DNA from: an uncultured Oscillospiraceae bacterium
Lineage (GTDB): Bacteria; Bacillota; Clostridia; Oscillospirales; Acutalibacteraceae
Direction of reading: 5' to 3'
DNA length: 8,218 nucleotides
Assembly (NCBI GenBank): GCA_900552225.1
Contig: URYX01000075.1
Coordinates: 1-8,218 of the forward strand
In this document: in pieces, positions 1 through 4,544 of the stretch
Position numbering within the stretch: the first letter of the stretch is position 1
Layout of the letters: every line of letters starts with the position of its first letter
Notes under the pieces: generated by a model
The model's database searches: none
Told to the model about the DNA's origin: nothing
Seen by the model: only the letters and a program-made list of their open reading frames with translations
Translations under genes and position numbers: made by a program

Positions 1-8
1 GAGGCGCA

Positions 9-14
9 CTCCTT
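9..14 (-). promoter_or_regulatory. possible ribosome binding site of a gene starting just left of the window
   Basis: Read on the minus strand, positions 14-9 give AAGGAG, the same core used by the glycoside hydrolase gene at 1797. A start codon at normal spacing would fall at or just beyond the left edge, so the leftward transcription unit may continue with another gene. Only six bases support this and no start codon is visible. The rest of 1-41 shows no recognisable gene. Confidence 0.2.
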
Positions 15-41
15 GCCCCTGCAGCCTTTCAGACAGCCTCC

Positions 42-75
42 GAGCTTGTCAAAAATATAGTTTTTTGACAAGCTC
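42..75. repeat. perfect 14-bp inverted repeat (hairpin 1 of a tandem pair)
   Basis: The left arm (42-55, GAGCTTGTCAAAAA) is the exact reverse complement of the right arm (62-75), around a 6-base AT-rich loop. It directly abuts a second perfect hairpin at 76-107 with no base between them. The A/T runs are inside the stem and no T-run follows either arm, so this is not a textbook intrinsic terminator. It may be half of a bidirectional terminator, or part of an interspersed palindromic repeat (inference). Confidence 0.7.
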
Positions 76-107
76 AAATGCCCTCCGACGCCTGTCGGAG
101 GGCATTT
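76..107. terminator. GC-rich 14-bp hairpin after the glycoside hydrolase gene, probable terminator
   Basis: The arms 76-89 (AAATGCCCTCCGAC) and 94-107 are perfectly complementary around a 4-base loop. On the plus strand the stem runs into TTTT. On the minus strand it ends in ATTT, then GAGC. It lies 19 bases past the stop codon of the leftward glycoside hydrolase gene, a natural position for a terminator. The short T-tracts suggest modest strength in either direction. Together with the hairpin at 42-75 it may form a compound element. Confidence 0.55.
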
Positions 108-126
108 TGCTGTGTGCGGCGCGGGG

Positions 127-1797
127 TTACAGGCGCTCACGGATGGCGGCGTTGACGCGCTCCCGCAGCTGCAGCAGATAATCCGCGCTGCGCGGGTAGG
201 AGGAGAAGGTGATCGGCGCGTCGAGGCCGTCCTCGATCAGATGCATCACAAATTCCCGGTCATACAGCTGCTCGCACAGCTGCAGCGCGCGGACGTCGGT
301 AAATGCCTCCTTCAGCACCAGAAAGTGCAGCGTGTCCAGAGCGGTGCCGTCCGCCTTGGGATAGACGCAGAAGGCGTCGCCGGCCGGCACGAAGTAATCG
401 CCGCAGGGATCCTGAAACGGATTGACGAGACTGTCGGCGTAGCGGTTGTAGTAGGAATTGAAGCCCCAGTGCAGGAAGCCCTCGATGCGGTATTTGTAGA
501 GCTGCACCCCGAGAATCCGGTTGCGGGCGGAGGGCATGGCCAGCATCCGGTTGGAGACATCGGTATGCTGCACGCAGCAGTAATACGTCCACAGATGCGG
601 GACGCCGGCCTCCAAAAACGGCTCGATGTGGTTGTTGGCGGGGACGGGATATTCTACGGCCCCGCTGCGGTAGAATTCAAAGCTGGAGAGTGCGTCCATG
701 ATGGGATAATCCTTCAGCAGGTCCGCCACCTGCGCCCTGGCGGCGCAGTAGCTCTCCCAATGCTCCATCGAGGGCTCGTCGGAGATGTGGAACCGGCACA
801 TGCCGTCCACATCCTTGCGGCGGAGAAACTCCAGCAACTGCGGCAGGAAGCGGCGCAGGAAGGCGCCGTAGGCCTCGCCGCCGGCCTCGGTGTCCCAGCC
901 GAAGATGCGCCGGTATTCCCCGTCCACGGTGGCCATGATTTTGGGGGCGTGAGCGGCACCCCACTGGGTAAACAGGTGGCAGATTTCGATGGCCTTGACG
1001 CGGTATTTCAGCAAAAGGTCGATGAAGCGGTCCAGCTTTTCAAAATCGAAGTGCCAGACGCCGTTCTCCACGGTGATTTCCACCAGCTGGTGTGTGGGGC
1101 GCTCCCGGCCGACGGCGGTATCCAGCGGCACGGTAAAAACGGGGGTAAGAATCATGTTGACGCCGCCGTCCGTCGCCGCCTTCAGAAAGTTCTCGATAAT
1201 CTCCCAGTGCCGCTCGGAATACATGGGGACATGGTAATAATCGGCCAGGCAGTCCACATAAAACCACTGCGTGTGAAGTAGGGTCGGCTCGGGCAGCAGA
1301 GCACCGACGATCTCGACCGACAGTGTGGCGGAGCCGTAGAGTGCGCCGCTGTCCGGATCATACAGCTCCAGGGTCAGCGGGTACACCCCGGCCGGGAGCT
1401 GCCCCTCCGGCCGCACGTCCACCCACAGGCAGCAGAGCTGCCGCGCCGGAATCAGAGCGCAGCCGTGATAACGCAGCGGGGCCAGCAGATCGGGGTAGAG
1501 CCCCGGCTCCGTGCGCAGCAGGTTGCCGTCGTTGACGCCGTGATACATGGCCATGGGGACGTGCACCTGCTCCACGGAGCGCAGGGTGACGCAGTCCGCA
1601 AGCGGGGAGACGACCCGTACCCCGGCGGTCAGCTTGTCGTATACGGCATCGTCCGTCTCCTCCATGAGAAGCTGGACAGACAGATGTTCGTTTTGCAGCA
1701 TGGAGATATGCCGCAGCTCCGGCTTGCTGTCGAAGCGCTCGTCGGTAAAGCACTTTTCCAGGGAGGAGATAAAGCGAAGATGCAGGGAATCGCGCAT
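127..1797 (-). CDS. GH123/DUF4091-type glycoside hydrolase, cytoplasmic
   Basis: This 556-residue protein matches the DUF4091 family, now the glycoside hydrolase 123 catalytic domain. Characterised GH123 members are beta-N-acetylgalactosaminidases that use an adjacent Asp-Glu pair in substrate-assisted catalysis. Residues about 1-165 look like the N-terminal beta-sandwich (LWVDVRPEGQLPAGVYPLTL at 124-143). A TIM-barrel-like region follows from about 175. FHISDEP at 336-342 carries the candidate pair D340-E341. The typical C-terminal signature of Trp, Asn/Tyr, DP, GD and YP residues lies at 440-480. There is no signal peptide, so it should act on imported sugar. The start is supported by AAGGAG at 1813-1808, ten bases upstream. 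It lies 29 bases downstream of the AraC gene, very likely in one operon. Family assignment is firm; GalNAc specificity is only a possibility, because many DUF4091 proteins are uncharacterised. Confidence 0.85.
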   Translation of the reverse strand: MRDSLHLRFISSLEKCFTDERFDSKPELRHISMLQNEHLSVQLLMEETDDAVYDKLTAGVRVVSPLADCVTLRSVEQVHVPMAMYHGVNDGNLLRTEPGLYPDLLAPLRYHGCALIPARQLCCLWVDVRPEGQLPAGVYPLTLELYDPDSGALYGSATLSVEIVGALLPEPTLLHTQWFYVDCLADYYHVPMYSERHWEIIENFLKAATDGGVNMILTPVFTVPLDTAVGRERPTHQLVEITVENGVWHFDFEKLDRFIDLLLKYRVKAIEICHLFTQWGAAHAPKIMATVDGEYRRIFGWDTEAGGEAYGAFLRRFLPQLLEFLRRKDVDGMCRFHISDEPSMEHWESYCAARAQVADLLKDYPIMDALSSFEFYRSGAVEYPVPANNHIEPFLEAGVPHLWTYYCCVQHTDVSNRMLAMPSARNRILGVQLYKYRIEGFLHWGFNSYYNRYADSLVNPFQDPCGDYFVPAGDAFCVYPKADGTALDTLHFLVLKEAFTDVRALQLCEQLYDREFVMHLIEDGLDAPITFSSYPRSADYLLQLRERVNAAIRERL

Positions 1798-1826
1798 GGC
1801 AGATACACTCCTTATCGGTTCGGATG

Positions 1827-2780
1827 TTATGTGGGGCGGCCGCTCTCGCCTTCGGCCTCTCCGTCGGGCTTGTCATCGGTGGTAAAGGGGTTGTGGGCCT
1901 TGATGGTGGCTGCATACTGCGTCGGCGTATAGCCGGTGCGGCTGTGGAACTGCTTGGAGAAATGCTGGATGGAGGAATAGGACAGCAGATCGGAGATTTC
2001 GCTGACGGAATAGATGCCCTTGCGCAGCAGACGCTTAGCCTCCTCAATCTTCATGTCCGTGAAATACCGGATCATGGTGGTGCCGGTGACATTGCGGAAC
2101 AGCGTTTTGATGCAGGTGGGGCTGAGGCGTGTGTGCCGGCAGACGTCCTCGATGGAAATGCGCCGGTAGAGGTTGTCGTGCAGGAAGTTGATGATCTTAT
2201 TGGCGCGCTCGTTGTCGGTCATTTCCCGGATCGTGGTCTGAATATCGGGCTGGGCGGCCTCCTCCCGACGGATCAGCGAAATCATCAGGGATTCCAGATG
2301 GGCGGCGATGAGCTGCTCGGCACCGAACAGCTGCTCGGTGCGGCGGATCAGCTCGCAGCTTGTGTAGAATTCGAGCGGGCCGGAAAACGCATGGCGCGCC
2401 TCGGCAATGATGGAGTTGACGGAGCGAATCTGATGCTTCGACAGCGTCAGAATCCGGTCGGCAATCTGCATCAGCTCCGGCGCCCGGCAGGTAAAGCTGA
2501 CGATGATCATGTTGACGGGCTCCGTCTGTGTGGCGTGGTGGGAGTGGAAGAAGTTGGGGGAATAGAGGATGGCCTCGCCGGCCTTCATCGACTGCTCACG
2601 TCCGTCGAGACGAATCAGCAGCTCGCCGCGGTCGATGTACATCAGCTCCCAGAAGTTGTGGGACTCTCCGTCGAACCGGTACTTGGGCGGCTGCTCAAAA
2701 TAGAAGATGGTGATGACCTCATCCACCACCACCGGCTTTCGGAGCCTGGTAAAGACAAATTGGTTAAAATCGGACGACAT
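1827..2780 (-). CDS. AraC-family transcriptional regulator with N-terminal cupin domain
   Basis: This 317-residue protein has the usual two-part AraC/XylS layout. Residues about 20-110 form a cupin-like sensor domain with HNFWE at 41-45 and FFHSHH at 77-82, typical of regulators that bind sugars. Residues about 195-292 hold the paired helix-turn-helix DNA-binding domain: the first at 209-233 (ISIEDVCRHTRLSPTCIKTL region), the second at 258-290, ending in the family signature YSSIQHFSKQFHSRTGYTPTQY. The tail from 293 is polar and probably disordered. GGAGGTG at 2794-2788, seven bases before the ATG, supports the start. It heads the leftward operon with the GH123-like gene and faces the dehydrogenase/GH2 operon, so it probably activates one or both units in response to the imported sugar. 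Target sites and ligand are inferred. Confidence 0.93.
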   Translation of the reverse strand: MSSDFNQFVFTRLRKPVVVDEVITIFYFEQPPKYRFDGESHNFWELMYIDRGELLIRLDGREQSMKAGEAILYSPNFFHSHHATQTEPVNMIIVSFTCRAPELMQIADRILTLSKHQIRSVNSIIAEARHAFSGPLEFYTSCELIRRTEQLFGAEQLIAAHLESLMISLIRREEAAQPDIQTTIREMTDNERANKIINFLHDNLYRRISIEDVCRHTRLSPTCIKTLFRNVTGTTMIRYFTDMKIEEAKRLLRKGIYSVSEISDLLSYSSIQHFSKQFHSRTGYTPTQYAATIKAHNPFTTDDKPDGEAEGESGRPT

Positions 2781-2815
2781 GACGCTTCACCTCCGGCACG
2801 GTATCTTCTTTATAC

Positions 2816-2844
2816 ATTATAGCGGACTGCGGCCTTTTTGGCAA
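2816..2844 (-). promoter_or_regulatory. sigma-A promoter of the AraC-family regulator gene
   Basis: On the minus strand the -35 box TTGCCA (2844-2839) and a perfect -10 box TATAAT (2821-2816) are separated by 17 bases. Transcription would start near 2809, giving a leader of about 30 bases that contains the GGAGGTG ribosome binding site. The near-consensus boxes suggest substantial basal expression, consistent with a regulator present before induction. Confidence 0.75.
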
Positions 2845-2881
2845 CAAATTTTTTGAAATTCCTTAAAATATATAAAATAAA

Positions 2882-2970
2882 TGTCCGAATCGGAAACTGG
2901 AAGTTTGCCGAATCGGAAAACTTCAACGATGCCTGTCCGAAAAGGCAGCGGAATAGATTGTCCGAATCTA
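2882..2970 (+). repeat. four related TGTCCGAATCGGAAA-like elements, candidate operator array
   Basis: TGTCCGAA occurs exactly three times, starting at 2882, 2934 and 2959. A fourth element shares CCGAATCGGAAA (2908-2919) with the first (2885-2896). The CCG cores start at 2885, 2908, 2937 and 2962, so spacings are 23, 29 and 25 bases. Two copies contain the palindrome CCGAATCGG, and the last sits in its own 6-bp inverted repeat (2954-2959 with 2965-2970). The array lies upstream of both divergent promoters, next to the regulator gene. It is a reasonable candidate binding region for the AraC protein or another regulator; this role is inferred. Confidence 0.55.
2901..2923. promoter_or_regulatory. 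23-bp near-perfect palindrome in the divergent control region
   Basis: The element begins AAGTTT, ends AAACTT, and is centred on CCGAATCGG at base 2912. All pairs are complementary except one mismatched pair (2907/2917) and the central base. Such dyads usually bind a symmetric dimeric repressor, for example of the LacI or GntR type, whereas AraC proteins usually bind asymmetric or directly repeated sites. It could therefore serve a second, unlinked regulator. Confidence 0.5.
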
Positions 2971-3034
2971 TAAAACAGAGGGCGGAGGGAGGCACCGATG
3001 CCCTTGCGAGAAGAAAATTGCACATTTCATGAAA

Positions 3035-3086
3035 AAAGACATCCAAAAGACGAGAAAGTGTCCTCATTGACTAAAAGGATGTCTTT
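3035..3086. repeat. widely spaced 10-bp inverted repeat spanning the rightward promoter
   Basis: AAAGACATCC at 3035-3044 is the exact reverse complement of GGATGTCTTT at 3077-3086. Arm centres are 42 bases apart, about four turns of B-DNA. The right arm lies wholly between the -35 and -10 boxes of the rightward promoter, where a bound protein would block polymerase; the left arm is upstream of the -35. A 10-bp palindrome TTTCATGAAA (3025-3034) adjoins the left arm. Read leftwards, the far arm is followed by further T residues, but the 32-base loop argues against a terminator. Confidence 0.45.
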
Positions 3087-3095
3087 ATATATGAT
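3067..3095 (+). promoter_or_regulatory. sigma-A promoter of the dehydrogenase-GH2-binding protein operon
   Basis: TTGACT at 3067-3072 and TATGAT at 3090-3095 are separated by exactly 17 bases, each one mismatch from consensus. Transcription would begin near 3102, leaving a GC-rich leader of about 130 bases before the first gene. It sits in the AT-rich part of the divergent region and is the best rightward promoter there. Confidence 0.7.
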
Positions 3096-3141
3096 GACAT
3101 TTACGGCGGGGGATGGTATACTGGGCACATAGCGAAAACGG

Positions 3142-3183
3142 GCCCCGAAAAACGGCCGGACGGATACGGCGGCCGGGCGGGGC
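3142..3183 (+). other. GC-rich nested stem in the mRNA leader
   Basis: Within the predicted leader, GCCCCG (3142-3147) can pair with CGGGGC (3178-3183), and inside it GGCCG (3154-3158) with CGGCC (3170-3174). No U-tract follows, so it is not an intrinsic terminator, and it matches no riboswitch known to me. It may stabilise the transcript, or it may be a by-product of high GC. Confidence 0.3.
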
Positions 3184-3230
3184 TCCTTCGGAAAACGGGG
3201 GCGTTACAGTCCGGCGGATGAGGAGAAGAA

Positions 3231-4499
3231 ATGTCTATGGAAAAACAGATTCGTGTGGCCGTTATCGGCTGCGGAGGACGCGGCATGGGAGCATATGCCC
3301 CGTATGTCAACGACTTTGATAACGTATCGCTGGTGGCGGCGGCCGAGCCGATTGCCGAGCGCCGCGAGGAATTTGCGAGACGGTATGGGCTTCGGCCGGA
3401 AAACTGCTATGAAACGGCGGAGGAATTTTTCTCGGCCCCCCGCGAGGTGGATGTGGTGTTCATCTGTACGCAGGACCGGCAGCATTACGGACATGTGATG
3501 GCCGCACTGGAGCGGGGGTATGACATCCTGCTCGAAAAGCCGATTTCCTACCGCCCGGAGCACTGCCTTGAAATTGCGAAAAGGGCGGCGGAGCTCGGCC
3601 GCCGTATCATGGTGTGCCATGTACTGCGGTATACGCCGTTTTATCAGAAGGTCAAGGAGCTGATCACGGAGGGCACAATCGGCCGGGTGATGTCGGTGCA
3701 TCAGTTTGAGGATGTGGGCTGGGGGCATTATGCCCACAGCTTTGTCCGCGGGCTCTGGCACAATTCGGACGAGACCTCTCCGATGATTCTGGCCAAATGC
3801 TGCCATGACCTGGATATTCTGCTGTGGCTGGTCGGTGCCGACTGTGAAAAGGTGTCCTCGTTCGGCAAGCTGTCCAACTTTGTGGCGGAAAATGCTCCGT
3901 GGGACGGCGAGCGTTGCACGCCGGAATGTCCGCAGTATACCACCTGCCCCTATTGCGCGGAAAAGGTGTACCACAGTCCCGAATGGAAGTGGGCGCAGGG
4001 TGCAGTGGTGCTCCATCCGACCGAGGAGCGGCTGCAGAAGGCGCTGGAGACCGGGCCCTTCGGCCGCTGTGTCTACCACTGCGACAACAACGTGGTGGAT
4101 CATCAGATCGTCAATATGCAGTTTGCGGGCGGGGTGACCGCCTCGCTGACCATGTGTGCCTTTACGCAGGAGATGACCCGTGAGCTGAAGGTGATGGGAA
4201 CGCTCGGGGAGATCAACGGTGATATGGAGAAAAACCGGATCGTGGTACGCTGCTTCGGGGAGGAGCCGGAGACCATCGATGTCACGAAGCTGGCTACCGA
4301 CCTGTCGGGTCACGGCGGCGGTGAAAACCGGATGCTGCGGGATCTGTTCGCTCTGGTGCGCGGCGATACGGAGACCTGTGCGCTGACCTCTGTCGAGCAG
4401 TCGGTGCAGAGCCATATCATGGCCTTTGCCAGCGAGCGCTCCCGCGTTGAGGGCGGCCGCGTCGTGCCGCTGGAGGAGATTTACGCGGAGCACCGCTGA
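3231..4499 (+). CDS. Gfo/Idh/MocA-family NAD(P)-dependent oxidoreductase
   Basis: This 422-residue protein belongs to the sugar dehydrogenase superfamily that includes glucose-fructose oxidoreductase and inositol dehydrogenase. The N-terminal Rossmann fold opens with VAVIGCGGRGMG at 9-20. The catalytic EKP motif is at 102-104 (LLEKPISY). The second domain carries HDLDILLWLVG at 192-202, with H192 as likely active-site residue, and GHGGGENRML at 360-369. A four-cysteine cluster, C229-X3-C233-X5-C239-X2-C242, lies in an insert found in one branch of the family and could bind metal (inference). No signal peptide is present. AGGAG at 3221-3225 serves the ATG at 3231; an ATG two codons later is possible. 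It is first in an operon with a GH2 enzyme, suggesting oxidation or reduction of a released sugar. Substrate is unknown. GH109 glycosidases share this fold, but nothing here demonstrates that activity. Confidence 0.9.
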   Translation: MSMEKQIRVAVIGCGGRGMGAYAPYVNDFDNVSLVAAAEPIAERREEFARRYGLRPENCYETAEEFFSAPREVDVVFICTQDRQHYGHVMAALERGYDILLEKPISYRPEHCLEIAKRAAELGRRIMVCHVLRYTPFYQKVKELITEGTIGRVMSVHQFEDVGWGHYAHSFVRGLWHNSDETSPMILAKCCHDLDILLWLVGADCEKVSSFGKLSNFVAENAPWDGERCTPECPQYTTCPYCAEKVYHSPEWKWAQGAVVLHPTEERLQKALETGPFGRCVYHCDNNVVDHQIVNMQFAGGVTASLTMCAFTQEMTRELKVMGTLGEINGDMEKNRIVVRCFGEEPETIDVTKLATDLSGHGGGENRMLRDLFALVRGDTETCALTSVEQSVQSHIMAFASERSRVEGGRVVPLEEIYAEHR

Positions 4500-4544
4500 G
4501 CGGGCGGAGTATACGGAAACGAAAACCACGGAGGGACGGCAGAG

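Noticed and set aside
1..60. tail of a plus-strand gene ending at TAG 58-60
   Set aside because: Only 19 codons are open, the stop lies inside a palindrome, and no protein family is recognisable.
112..1281. 389-codon plus-strand open frame opposite the GH123-like gene
   Set aside because: It is antisense to a gene with clear family motifs, and its own translation lacks any recognisable family.
1824..2822. 332-codon plus-strand open frame opposite the AraC-family gene
   Set aside because: The minus strand encodes an unmistakable AraC protein with a ribosome binding site and promoter; the plus frame is a shadow.
2853..2876. alternative rightward promoter TTGAAA with a TATAAA box
   Set aside because: The spacing between these boxes is only 12 bases, and the TTGACT-N17-TATGAT promoter at 3067-3095 is much better and closer to the gene.
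2810..3067. small open frames on both strands in the divergent intergenic region
   Set aside because: They have no convincing ribosome binding sites, rely on weak start choices such as TTG at 2838, and overlap the promoter and repeat elements.
3032..3086. intrinsic terminator reading leftwards from the AAAGACATCC/GGATGTCTTT repeat
   Set aside because: The loop is 32 bases, far too long for an intrinsic terminator, and the element overlaps a strong rightward promoter with no gene upstream on the minus strand that needs termination.
3231..4499. assignment of the Gfo/Idh protein as a GH109 alpha-N-acetylgalactosaminidase
   Set aside because: The fold is shared, and the neighbouring GH123-like gene makes it tempting, but no export signal or GH109-specific evidence is visible, so the general oxidoreductase call is kept.
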